Positions 35,763-49,100 of a stretch of DNA of 64,000 nucleotides are shown here, piece by piece. The translations under genes were made by a program, and so were the position numbers. The stretch covers positions 26,043,855 through 26,107,854 of the forward strand of contig NC_054867.1 of NCBI RefSeq assembly GCF_018320785.1, in the 5' to 3' direction. Under the pieces are notes generated by a model. It did no database searches. It was given only the letters and a program-made list of their open reading frames with translations, and was not told the DNA's origin. This DNA is from Cheilinus undulatus (lineage: Eukaryota; Chordata; Actinopteri; Labriformes; Labridae). Each line of letters begins with the position of its first letter. Within the stretch, counting starts at the first letter, position 1.

Positions 35763-38700
35763 TCATGATGTGGTTTTGGGATGAAGTTCATGGCATGCTG
35801 AAGTCACCATGGCAATGAGAGTGATGAATTCTTTAAAGTCGATCTCCAGGTCTCCGTTCTGGTCGAGGTCAGCAAAAAGTTCGTCCAAAGTTTCTTTCTC
35901 TTGGATTTTCTGTTAAGTAGAAAAAAATATCAGTTTCATGCAGTTGGCAACACGTTTTAATCTTCATAAATAAATTCAAATAAAAAATTAAATCCTTGCA
36001 ATTTTTGGCTGATTAGGTGTTTTTTAGGCCAAAACTTTCAGGAACTTTTAGTTCAAGGGGTTTGTGGCCCACTATTTCCTGTGTTTCCACCAGGGCTTAG
36101 CCCCAGAAGACTTTACAAATCAGGCATCCTGACACAGCCAGATTTTAGGAAAACAAAGAGAATCAATATGATTATGCTGTGTCAGATAGTTCGCCAGCAA
36201 ACATCAACAAATCAAGGTTCACACTTCATGTAATAGTCAGGATTCTGTGCTAAAATGTATTTCGAGTTTAAGTTAAGGCCCAAGCATTGACCTTAATGAA
36301 ATGCAATGAATTATTATTATCATAATTATGTCAACAGAAACGTTAATTTGTGGACCTTAAAATGCCTGAAAGTCACTTAATTTTGCAGACATATTTCAGT
36401 CCGGGTGAAAATCCTGCATGTGCATCAAAAATGGCTCCACAGCACCCCAAATGGCTCTGACATGCAGCCTTTCAAGTAGGTTTAATAATAATAATACATT
36501 TTATTTAAGGGTGCCTTTCATGACATTCAATGTCACCTTACAAAAAGTACAAAAAAGTGCATTAAAAACAGGAATAAAAACAAACAGTAATACAATAGAC
36601 AATGCAAAAGATCAGAGGGAGTAGGAGAGTTTGAACAGATGGGTTTTGAGTCTGGTTTTAAAGAGGGGTAGGGAGTCAGTGTTGCGGAGGTCAGGGGGGA
36701 GTGAGTTCCATAACTGGGGTGCCGAGCGGCTGAATGATCGGCCCCCCATGGTGACGAGGCGAGCAGAGGGGACAGAGAGATGGACAGAGGAAGAGGATTG
36801 GAGGGTACGGGTAGGTATAGAAATGTTAATGAGGTCAGAGAGGTATGGAGGGGCGAGGTTGTTCTACATGCGGGACATTTTTTGTAGCTGATTCACAGGT
36901 ATCACATTTTAAAGTCCCTGGAAAGTGCTTGAAAAAAATCCTTATTGTAGATTTGTTTTCTGACAGGCCACTGTGTTATGAAGCACCAGGCCAAATTTCA
37001 GTCATGAAAAACATCTACGAGTTTATAAAGTCAAGCTTCAACATCATGAAAAATGAGGCAGTAAAATCTGCTCTAGGATAGTGGGCATGTCGAATGAGCT
37101 AAAGCCACACCCACACACGAGGAACATGATCCTCTCAGATTAAAAAAAAAAAAAAAAATGCTTCTGATCAGAGCACAGTTGCCTGGCTCTGTGCCAGAGC
37201 TAAGAGGCAGAAGTTGGGGATTAAATGTACTTCTCTGGCACAATTTTCTCTGCTGTGATATTTTTAATAACCTGTAGTCCACTGTGGCTGATAGATTTGG
37301 GATTTTTACCTCACGATGAACAAAAACACAGCATGTTAAATTTTAATGAAAGCAATGACATCAGCTAACATCAGAATACTGAGATGAACTGCTGTGTGAT
37401 CTTATATCATTGTGGCATCAGGGGGGCGGGATAATTCCCCATCAAGACTAGTGGTGTCATGGGCTCCTATATGTTTGTCCTGCTCAGATCAAACCAAGCC
37501 AGGAAAGAGGTGAACAACTTTCCAACAGTCTAGATCAGAAATTCAGTGGCACATACTTCTCAATGTTTACACATGTTTACAGCCACCTTATTCTAACATA
37601 TCTTGTGTGTTAAGAGACAACGTTTTAATTTCACTTTACAGGGACTTAAAGCGTCTCCTCTGAGAGAGATAATTTTTGGGATTTTTAAAAATAATTTACA
37701 CCTTTTCTATCTACATTCAGATTTATTGTAATGAGTGGCAGGGGGTAGACACAGTTTCTATAACCTCTAATCTTTAATTATATTCCTATCAGGTTCTCAG
37801 TCATTCAGGTCATGGTTATCCAAAAGCTTGATCAAAACGGGGCAACTGGACTTAAAAAGTTAAAGTTCTTGAAGACATTTGGTTTCTCCTCTGTAAACCA
37901 AACAAGTTAAAAATACTTCAAATACTTGCTGAGACTGTTGTTTCAGTTTTGTGTTTTTTTTTTCTTTTTTTTTTCTTTTTTTCTAAGATATATTTTTGGG
38001 CTTTTTATGCCCTTATTACATAGAGGACAGTGGATAGAGTCGGAATCGGGAGAGAGACAGTGGGGAGAGACATGCAATAAAGGGCCACAGGCCAGATCTG
38101 AACCAGGGCTGCCCGCCTACATGGGGAGCACCTCAGACCACTAGGCTATCTGTGTGCCCCTCAGTTTTGTGTTTTAATGGACAAGCTAAAATATATCATT
38201 TACACTACAATGAGTTAATAGAAGTCAAAACATTAGAGGAAAATGATTAGGTAAAAACTTTAAGTAATACTTACTGAAGAAAACATTATTTGTTTAGTAG
38301 CAGGTATTAAGGCATTATAAGTTAAATCAACTCACATTTACTCGAACATTTATGTCAGGATAACTTAACATTTTTTAATTGAACTACAATATGAAACTTC
38401 CCAACCCCTGAAAATTCTGTTTAAATCCAGCTGAAAACATGCTTAACTATTTTTCGTAAAGCCACATGTTCTAGATCCACTGCAGTTGTCCCTTAGTTCT
38501 ATCACGTACTTTAATATTGATCATTTATGCCACTCAAGGTAGACTTACTCAGAGACTTCAGTATCTGAGAGGTGCACACTGAACCAGGAAGCCCTCTCCC
38601 ATCATATTCAGCATACCAACCATTGTTTTACATATTGTGGTTGTTCCCCACAGGTGGGAGTTGTCTAACCGAGTGAGTAACTTCACTCATGGTGCAACAG

Positions 38701-39743
38701 TGTCTAATGCCCAAAGACATTCTGGAAAAACTCTGCAAGGCATGATTGTCAAATAGTTTGAGTACAAAACTTCGATAGGTTAAGTACTGACTACTTAGAA
38801 CTAAAAATATGTTCAAGCAACTCTGAAAAATTGGCCCTGAAGTAGTTATTTTGGCTTTTAAAGTTAACACAACTTAATCATAATCAACCTTTTACTGTTT
38901 GATTTTACTGTTTATTACAGTTGTCAAACTGGCTGAGAGAAATGTAAGCCTTTGTCTACCATTAGAATGATAAATTTGGAAAGCTTTACCCCCTAAGCAG
39001 ACTGTTCAAGAGGGGCCACAGAACTAAATTAAGACCCTGGTTCCTGTGATTGAACAGCATAGAGTTCTTTTAAAGGATCCTAGTTCCTAGGTAAAGTTCC
39101 TGCAGCCAAAAAGCCTTTGTGGTCATCCCCTACAAGTCTGTTTCCTTTTATATGTAAATACCCCCAGCTGTTTAACCGAATCGGATCCTTTTTACTATGT
39201 TGAACAAGCCTTTAAAATAAATATCCACCATAAAAGTGAAAAGGTGTTGATGTGAATGCCACTTCTGTGGCTACAAAAGAGTGATTATAACATATCTTAA
39301 ATTATATCTCGTGTTTTATGCTGTAAGCTCAGTCTAGCTAAAGTAACAGCAGTCATGTTGTGACCACCATAAAGTGGCAACATATCATAGCTGACAGGAC
39401 AACTGGCTCACAGATGGAGTAACTAAAACTGAGAAACCATCAAGTTATGCACCATTATACACCTTACCACAAAACACATCTACACTGTGGTGCGTTAATG
39501 CCTCAAGTAAACACGAATGATAAAGACTTGTGAAGAGCTCATTATCTTTAAGCACTGCTCTGCATGTTTCTGCCTTAAACATGCCAGTTTTGAACTTTAA
39601 TTTCCGTAACGTACCATTATGAAATGACTCATCTCATTGTTGATGAGATCCTTCAGCTCTGCTTTCTTCAGGTTGCACTTGTGCCCCGAGTATTTGTGGA
39701 AAATTCGGATGATAGTGATCATGCCACTCTCCAGGTCTGTCAT
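35763..39743 (-). CDS. S100 EF-hand calcium-binding protein (S100B-like)
   Basis: Two coding exons, 39743-39615 and 35909-35763, join at phase 0 with a good donor (ATG|GTACGT) and acceptor (TTAACAG), giving 91 aa (S100B has 92). Helix I (MTDLESGMITIIRIFHKYSG) and the LKKAELKDLINNE helix are typical S100. The second, canonical EF loop DQNGDLEIDFKE keeps acidic ligands at positions 1, 5, 9 and 12, with Asn at 3. It is followed by the hydrophobic helix and a Cys-His (SACHELH). The first, S100-specific loop is about three residues shorter than usual, with HKCN between SG and LKK. S100 proteins are dimeric calcium sensors that bind partner proteins. The upstream splice could add in-frame codons (next entry). 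The exact paralogue (s100b or a fish-specific one) is not certain. Confidence 0.82.
36481..36885 (+). repeat. Teleost interspersed repeat in the S100 intron
   Basis: The phrases 'tttcatgacattcaatgtcacc', 'gttttgagtctggttttaaag', 'gggagtgagttccataact' and 'ccccatggtgacgagg' mark a widespread fish repeat with a long pseudo-open frame. Class not assigned. The apparent proteins in it are repeat-derived. Confidence 0.6.
36913..37645 (+). mobile_element. TTAA-flanked repeat, copy B
   Basis: Flanked by TTAA at 36909-36912 and 37646-37649. The ends are inverted: AGTCCCTGGAAAG on the left and CTTTACAGGGAC on the right. It is the better-preserved copy of the element at 12291-12918. At 733 bp it is non-coding. 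The TTAA target and the ends suggest a piggyBac-type non-autonomous transposon. Confidence 0.72.
37983..38160 (-). repeat. tRNA-derived SINE
   Basis: Read on the minus strand, it starts GGGGCACACAGATAGCCTAGTGG (A-box), has a B-box-like GGTTCAGATCTGG, and continues into a tail ending near a T/C-rich run. The head matches the unit at 7586-7670. Confidence 0.7.
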
Positions 39744-39923
39744 ACTGTCCTTTGAAGCCTGCAACATTGAGTTTAAATCAGTTTACAAAGCACACTTGCT
39801 TGATTTACTCCTCATCAAGATGGTGTGATAGCTCTAATTTTAAATTAATGCATGCACTCTGTCCTTATGGAGGAGCAGGTTAATTATGTATAAACATAAA
39901 CCTTCAGCATTACCTTTCTTACC

Positions 39924-40040
39924 TTCATCCTGAGAAACAGCTCTGTCTTGTAAGGATCCAAAGTGCGACTGATGGCTCGGCCAGCAGTGTTGTCTGCCAC
40001 GCCTTGTACATTAGGAACACTAAGGATGAACCACATGAAG
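39924..40040 (-). other. Upstream exon of the S100 gene, possibly coding
   Basis: On the minus strand a strong donor (ATGAAG|GTAAGAAAG) precedes the S100 start exon, whose acceptor is AATGTTGCAG|GCTTC. The join keeps a frame open: ATG AAG, five more codons, then the usual S100 Met. The same frame stays open upstream through about 37 codons to another ATG. S100 genes normally have a non-coding first exon, so this may be chance readthrough in a 5' UTR. If translated, it would give an N-terminal extension I do not recognise. Confidence 0.45.
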
Positions 40041-43000
40041 GTTTCTCATGTGCTGCATAATGGACAACTAATGGATTTCAGTGGTCAGAGCGTTGACCAA
40101 ACTCCATTTGCTCTTTAAATATGTCATTTAACAGATCAAGTTTCATCGGTTTGCCTGGTATGGTTGTGTTTGTGCATGTGCATGAATGTTTGTTACATAA
40201 ATAAAGTTCACAGACTACAGGAAGCAAGCGTCTGTAAATATTACTGTCATGTGTAATGCACATTGGCTTTCTTTTCTTGCATAAAACAAGCACCTAAAGA
40301 GAAGAACATTTGTTAAGAGTCTGGACTGCTGAAAATGTCACATTTCCAAATAAAATAAGTCTTTTTTTTGTTCTACATAAGTGCCTTGGATTGAATATTT
40401 TGAAGGATGCAGTTTGAGTTTCTTAATCGAATGCTTTAGTTTATCTCTGACGATGTTTGAGACGAGCTTAAAAGAAGTCACAATCATTACAAAATTGTGT
40501 AAAGGTTTAGAAAATGTGGTTTTAGGGTCACCAATGCTCTGCAGTTAAGCTTAGTCTTAGTCTATCCCCAGTTCAGTCTAAATGTAGTGACCATAATATC
40601 AAACTCACTGTAGATTTTAAGATCTATGCAGAGAATTCAATGCTAGTCCTAAAATATTTGCTCAAATATAAACTGCACATTTTACATTGTGCTCTAAGGC
40701 AAACAGATAGAGGAAAGAGACTGATTAGCTTTATTCTATTGTGATTGTTGGATGAGATTACTGAGATTTAATGATCTCATTTTTGTTGTGTAGTGTAGCA
40801 GATGTTTCTTGACAGCATGTCACCACCCTTCCTCCACCAAACTGATAAAACACACAGAGGGAAGCAGATAAACTTTAAGTATGCAAACATGTATTTGTCG
40901 AAAGAATGTGTTCTGTACTTAAAGTTAATCAAATTGACAGTAATCAGAGAATTCATGTTATTTATACTGTGTAGCGTATGAAAAATATCCATCCATCTTC
41001 TTCCACTTATCCAGGGCTGGGTCAAGGGGGCAGCAGGCCGACCAGAGCGGTTAAATCTACAAATCTGATCATATAGAATTATTCAATCAAAAGTTATTGC
41101 ACTTTGTGCAAGAGGAACATCATAATTAATCTATTAGCAAAACAGGATAATTTCACATCAACTAGAAAAAATAAAACAAAAATGATCTAATTTCTTGAAG
41201 AAATGCAACGAGTGAAAGGAAATATTGAGGACTGTAACAATTACAGGGTCACCACACTTTTTAGCTGTAAACTGGTGTGTGCCATGTGAGGCTGTGAGTA
41301 AAATTCTGTACAGAGGGAAACTCAGGCAGGATTTAGGAAGTGCTAATCAATCATTGATCATATTTTTTTACTGAGACAAATTGTTGATCTGTGCTGTTTC
41401 AAAGTGGAAGAGCCTGTTTTGCTCCTTTGTTGATGATGGCTTTTGGTAAAGTTTGGAGGGATGTTCTCTGGTACAGAAGATCAAATATAGGTATTAATAG
41501 TACATTTTGGGACGTGGTAAGGAACATGTACAGGAACATCAACTCGTGTGTTTGTTAATGGTGTTAAATCTGAATTTACTGTAAGTTTGACATAGTGAAA
41601 ATTTATCACCCCTTCTGCTTGTGCTATTTATTAATGATCTTAAGGAATATTTACAACAGATGGATGTCAGTTCAGTAATTTTGATGACATGGTTATTGAT
41701 AACTATATCCACATAATGATAATGATGTATGCAGATGAAAATTTCTACAACAAAATAAAGTTTACAGACAGCAAAATACCATATGTGTGAGGGTTTTTTT
41801 CTTTTCTTTTTTTTTTTTTTTTGAGAAATGGAAATAAAAAAGTTGACAGTGAAAAACTAAGGTTGCTGTTTTTGGTGTCAAAAAGCAGGTGTCAGCAAAC
41901 TAAGAAAATAATTGAGAGATTGTTCATCATTTTGAATATCTTTGTATTATTTTTCATGATTAGTGGTTCTTTTAAAAGGACCTTGGAGGAGCTGCAAAGG
42001 CAAGCTTCCCATGCAGTGCTCACAATGCTCTGTAAATGCAGAAAGCTGATCAACCTGTAGATGTCGCACTAGAGCTGTTTGACAAGCTAGTTACGGCAGT
42101 TAGGTTGTAGGCTTATGAAGTATGGGTATGAAAATACATAGTTATTGGAAAAATTGGACCTTCAATTTTTGCAGTATATCCTTAAAGTTAAAATGACAAA
42201 GTGCAATAGCATGGGTTGGGGAGCTGGGAAGATACCCACTCTGTATTGTAGTTAAAAGATAATTATTGGTCACTGGGAGAGACTGATAGGAGGACAATTA
42301 ACAAAATGTAGTCTAATAACGTACAACTATCAGCTCAGCCAGCTTAATTAAGTGTTTCTGAACCACCATGGGTTCTACAGGTGAAGCAGATATTAAATGA
42401 TTGTGGTCTGTCTTACCTCTGCATCTTAGTAACATTTACTGGCTTAAACTGACTGTTGAACAAAGGCTCAAAGATCAGTTTATGCAAAAGGTGGAAAAGA
42501 ATGATATTCTGTGATTTTATGTAGAATTTGAACAAGAGATCAAACTGGAAAAATATTTAAATAGAAACCAAAAGTAAAAACAAGCTATCTGTAATTTTAG
42601 ATTGCACATCAGGTCCAGATCCAAAGGCCACTGGGCATTATAGGCCTGGACAGAAGCCAAGGAACTTACACACTCTAATAATGATCATCCAGGTGATGAG
42701 TAACATCTTTCATTTGAGTGTAAAAATGTGAATGTAGTGAGCTATAGACAAAGGTATATGCCAAAGTATTATCTAAACCTCCCTTCTTTTTTTGAATTAA
42801 TTGTGCTGTTACAGTCAGAAAAACAGAGTCATTTTAGAATCAGCTTTATTGACTGAACATGCCACAAGAACTTTGACCCTGGTTATCTTTTATCTCAATG
42901 CGCAGGAATTAAACATTAGATATAAAAAATGAAACTAAGAAATATAAAGATGAAGATTTGAATATGTACCAAATCTTATTAGGTATTCTAACCAGGAAAT

Positions 43001-43054
43001 AAAATTCAGTGTGCAATGATGGTAGGCCTATATAAATTAGAACCTATTAAGTAA
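40041..43054. other. Intergenic DNA between the S100 gene and a Tc1 element
   Basis: No coding exon was recognised. A fragment at about 40985-41045 ('atccatccatcttcttccac', 'cagggctgggtcaaggggg') is a piece of a common fish interspersed repeat. Confidence 0.4.
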
Positions 43055-43056
43055 TA

Positions 43057-44490
<1,434 letters not shown>

Positions 44491-44492
44491 TA

Positions 44493-45170
44493 CTAATATT
44501 TCAGACATGCAGTGTGCAATCTTTTCGCTATTTGTACTGTATGTTCTGTTTGTCCTTAATACTATGTGATCATGATTTGAGTCATACAAATACATGAAAC
44601 ATCATTCTAAATTGCAGATCCTTGCTTGAACTCATCATGTTTACTTAAAGCCTACATTGTAATCTTATTATTTTCTGTTTATTTACATTTCTCTCCCATT
44701 TGTTTGTCCATAAATTATCTGCTTCATAACTGTGAATTATTTTATTTAGTTTACTTTAAAAACAAGCTAATGTTAGATTTTCATCTGTAACACCTGAACA
44801 ATAAAACGGGAAGTTCAGGGAATCTAGGAAGATCTCTAAAGCATCGTCTTTCGAACTTAGAAGAAAGGTTAAATTAAAACGATATAAATTGCATTTAGTA
44901 TATAATATTTCTGTGCTAGTGTCGTAGTCAAACAGTGTGCTTCGTGTCAGTTTCATTTTTTAAAATCTTATTGTTCAAATTAAAAAGAAGAAGGGGGTGG
45001 TCCAAGGAAAGCTACTGTTTAATTCCATCACTTATTAAAAATCATTTCATATCTTCCAATAATTTTATATCACGGCAGACTATTCATGGGTAAGGATGTT
45101 TTTTATTCTAAAATTAGTCTCAAGTAGCTCCAACTTGAAAATCTTGAATTTCAGATTTACCTGTGAACGC
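44493..45170. other. Intergenic, no gene seen
   Basis: AT-rich DNA before the GC-richer inpp1 promoter region. No exon or repeat was recognised. Confidence 0.4.
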
Positions 45171-45525
45171 ACCACGGCGACACTTCCGGTTGTCTGTACC
45201 TTGTAACTGGGTCGAGCCGTGTTCAGTCTGCTTGCGCGACCGTCCGTACCTTCAGTTTGGCGGCCTCGATGAAAGAGGAGCGTCCGCCCCTATGGTCCGC
45301 CCTTCCTGCGATAGGAAACTGACGTAAAGCAACCAGAGCAGAGGGGTCTCAGGGTAATTAAGCGCATTTTCACTTCTGTTTTTACGTAAAGTGCATGTGT
45401 TTTCACATTCCTGTTGCACAAACTTGTTCGTTGTAGTTACGTGAAGGCGGACGGTAGAAAAAGACAGCTACCGAGAGCAACAGAGGACAGAAACATAGCA
45501 GTGGAGAACGTCGACCTGGGTTTTG
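45171..45525 (+). promoter_or_regulatory. inpp1 promoter and non-coding first exon
   Basis: GC content and CpG density rise from about 45170. A donor (GGTTTTG|GTAAGG) at 45525/45526 ends a plausible leader exon that would splice to the ATG-containing exon, whose acceptor is TTTTTAG just before 46198. There is no TATA box near the presumed start. Confidence 0.5.
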
Positions 45526-46199
45526 GTAAGGTTTCAGTCATTTCACAGTGCTGTTTATGTGCGTTTAAGTTTTCACTTTTGTACTAAAATACACAAATGC
45601 AAAGCTAAATCTTTGTAACCCCGTTGACTGGGTTTTGAAGAGCTGCTACTGTCATAGGTTGTGAAGGTAGAGGTCAAAACAGCTGTAGTAAAATATGTTT
45701 GTCATGTTTTTCCATCCACAGAGAATATGTAATGAAATATTCCTCTAACATTGCTCATAGCTCTCGGCAGTGCGTAGGTGGCTCTCTGTCATCACTTTCT
45801 ACACTCCATACTGTGCTTTTTGTGTTTTTGAAATGTCATCACACTATAAGTAAAGATGATTCACTGCAAGTGTGGGGGGAAACTTTTAAATGAATAGATG
45901 AATATTGGGAGAGGGCTTTTCAGGGGGGAGTCTGTTAGGCATTTGACTTCAGCAGAGATACTGAACTCAATCACATGCAAGACCCAAAGCCACATCCCTC
46001 CCTCTCACACACTTGTCTTTTTTCAGAAATGCCCTGTTTTCATTTTGCAACTATAATTAGCTCAGTATGTGCAAGTGTGACCCACCTCGCCTCTTTCACT
46101 CTCTCACTCTTTCTCTCTTTCACACACTCAGTTTCCATCTCTGTGTTTACTGAAACCTCTCTCTTTCTCCTTCTTCTTCTTCTTTTTTTGTTTTTAGGC

Positions 46200-49100
46200 A
46201 TGGCTGAACTGCTGAGGCTGCTGCTCCGGGTGGCTGAGAAAGCAGCCAACGTGGCTCGGGTCTGCAGACAAGAGGCTCCTCTCTTTCAGCTCCTTGTACA
46301 AGAGAAAACTGGAGATGACAAGAACAAGAAGTTTGTCCAGGACTTCAAAACGCTGGCTGACGTGGTAATACAGGAGATGATCCGTCATGATGTTGGTGCT
46401 CAGGTAGGAGAAGTCAAAAAGAAGTGTGGTCTGTCTAAAGCTGCTTTATTAGATGTTAATCATGTCCTCTGTTTTTTTGTTCAGTTCCCTGAGATGGCTG
46501 ACTTCATTCATGGAGAGGAGTCCAATAAATTTGAGAATGGCCTTGGTAATCACCTTATGTTTTACTTGCACTATAATGCAGCATATTTCTGTAAAAGCTG
46601 GCATTTAAATTTGCCATTTTGGAAGTTTATCAGCACTTTTTTAGACTTTGTTAGGGGCTAACCATAGTTAGATAGTTTCAAGACTGATAGTAAAACTAGT
46701 TTTCAAGGGATAATTGGCATATATAGAGAAAATACACCTTTTCTACATTCCACATGACTGTATTATTTTCACCCATTTGTAGTGAGGACAGTTTTTTTCT
46801 TCGTTCTTCAAACATTACTAAGAGATTTGTTATCCACTGAGTAAGTATGTATAAAGACAGCATTTGTGTTGCTACTGATGCATATCTGTGACAGTATTTC
46901 ACAAAAAACAGCCAGCTGACATGCGTAGCTCTGACTTTAATTTGGATCTCAGTTTCACTGTAGGTCCATTGGGTACAGATATTTGTTTGATGCAAATTTG
47001 CCCTCTGAAAGTGATACAACACCAAAGGCAGGTAAAAATAAAATATCCTGTTGATTCATTTAAATCCTGATTAACTTGAAAGTCCAAATGATTGTTTTCT
47101 TTGGAAACAAACTTTTTTTAAAATGTCCTGATATCTTTGTGTTTAATAGTTTTGTTTAACCTGCAGCCCAAAAAACAGTAACAGGGTTGTTCCCCACATT
47201 AGATGGAATAGTTCTTAATATTTTGTGTTATAATGTCTTAATATGGTTAAAACACATGATTTGATCAACTTAGCATAGCTCAATGTGAGCGATCATTGTC
47301 TGCCCCTGGAGTGGATGTAATGTCTTGGTAAACACGGTGTAGCTAATAGTTAGTGTTAAAAAACTTGAAGAAAAAGTTTACCCCTCTGTGTGGCGTTGAT
47401 GGGATTGTTTTTAGTCCCAAAAAGGAAATAGATTCCTTGTGATTTACCTGCAGGCTTGTAGAAGCTGAAAATGCAAGCTTTGTGTAGTCTTTTATGTCTG
47501 AGAATAAAGCAGCTGTCAGAGTTTGTTTGTTTTTTAATGAAGGTAAAATCCATCATTTCTGATGCATTTTAGGTGGCCAGGTAATCAGTCTGCATTCATA
47601 TTTTCTATATGGAAACTGTAAATAGACATTGAGTAATATATGTATTACTGGAGTATATAACCAAAATGCCTAACAGGCTCAGGTTACTTGATTTGTATCT
47701 ATAGGTAGATTTGTTTCCACCCATGAGATTGAACATCTATTATGACACACAGGTCACAAGACAGAGAGCTACATGAAACAAACAACAGGAAGAATGAAGG
47801 TTATTTAAAACCTACAAAAATATGACCAAAAAAATGATGCAACATGCTAAAAACAATCAGGGCATAAAAAGAAAGCAAAGTATCATCCAATAAAATTAAT
47901 TAAAACATTTTAAAAAAGGAAAAAGATCTTGATCAAGTCAGGGTGAAAACGAATCTAAGACTCAAATATAGGAATAAATACATGAATAATGAATAAATGC
48001 ATAAAAATGTGTGCGAATATGGCTGCAGCATATAGCAGCAGGAACAACGCTATTTTTGTACCGTTTTTTTCCTCCTTGGGACTAAAAACTCCCGTCCAGA
48101 AGGTAGAAGCTGAAACTCACTGTGCACAGGGTGGGAATCATCATTTAAGACAGAGTTACATATGTAAACTGTAACTGTCTAGTAGACAGGGATGCTGGAT
48201 AGAGCTGTTGCTCACCAATGAGCCGACTTGACCATTTCAACACCGGGTTAAAGGAATTTTTTTTTTCTCAGCGAAATATGACCGAACCATGACACTAGAG
48301 AAAATGACAAGACTGATTCAATGAAAGACGATAGAACATGGTCATTACAGTAGTGCTGGGCAGTTAATCGAAAAATAATCAAAACTGACATTTGGAGCCT
48401 CTAACCTCTAAGTAAACCTACCCTGTTTATTTTTTAGATTTTTTGTCCTTATAATTCTCTCTCCATTACTGCACAACCCCCTTAACCCACGCTACTGGCT
48501 GTGTAGTCATGTGATAGTAAGCCAGGTGCCACAAGGCATAAAGCCTCCAGAAACTCAAAGGAGAAGTAGTCGTCACATGACACTGTCCCATCCAGTCCGC
48601 TAAAACTCAAACACAGAGTCAACTGTGCAGCATCAGCAGCAAAATTATTTTCTACTTTTTATACAATAGTGTAAAAATAATTTATTTTGTTAGCAAGAAG
48701 TATTTTCTGTTTTTCTAGGAAAATGTGACCTGAAAAAAAGAATCATGTCAGCCGATGTAAATTTTAAATTGTTAATCCATGCATGTTCCTCTCAGTTATT
48801 TGTTTTAAAATTATTCAAATATTTACAGCACAAACAGAGTCAGAGGTGGGATAATGGGACATCAGTTGTAATCAAGGTAAAAAGTTCAATTAATCAGGAT
48901 TTTGATTTCTGTCATATCGCTCAGCCCTACTTCACAGTTACATAGCTCCAAAGTTCAGTTTTGTATCATTGATGGTCCCAAGGTATTTCTAGGATTGCAC
49001 ACACTCTATTGTATGACTTTTGATTCGACTGACATCATTTAGTGGATTTTCTTAAATCAATCAACATATTGATGTAAGACCCCTTACACCACAGAGCAAC

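Noticed and set aside
36631-36891. 86-codon open frame in the S100 intron
   Set aside because: It lies within a common teleost interspersed repeat; the frame is a property of the repeat and not a gene.
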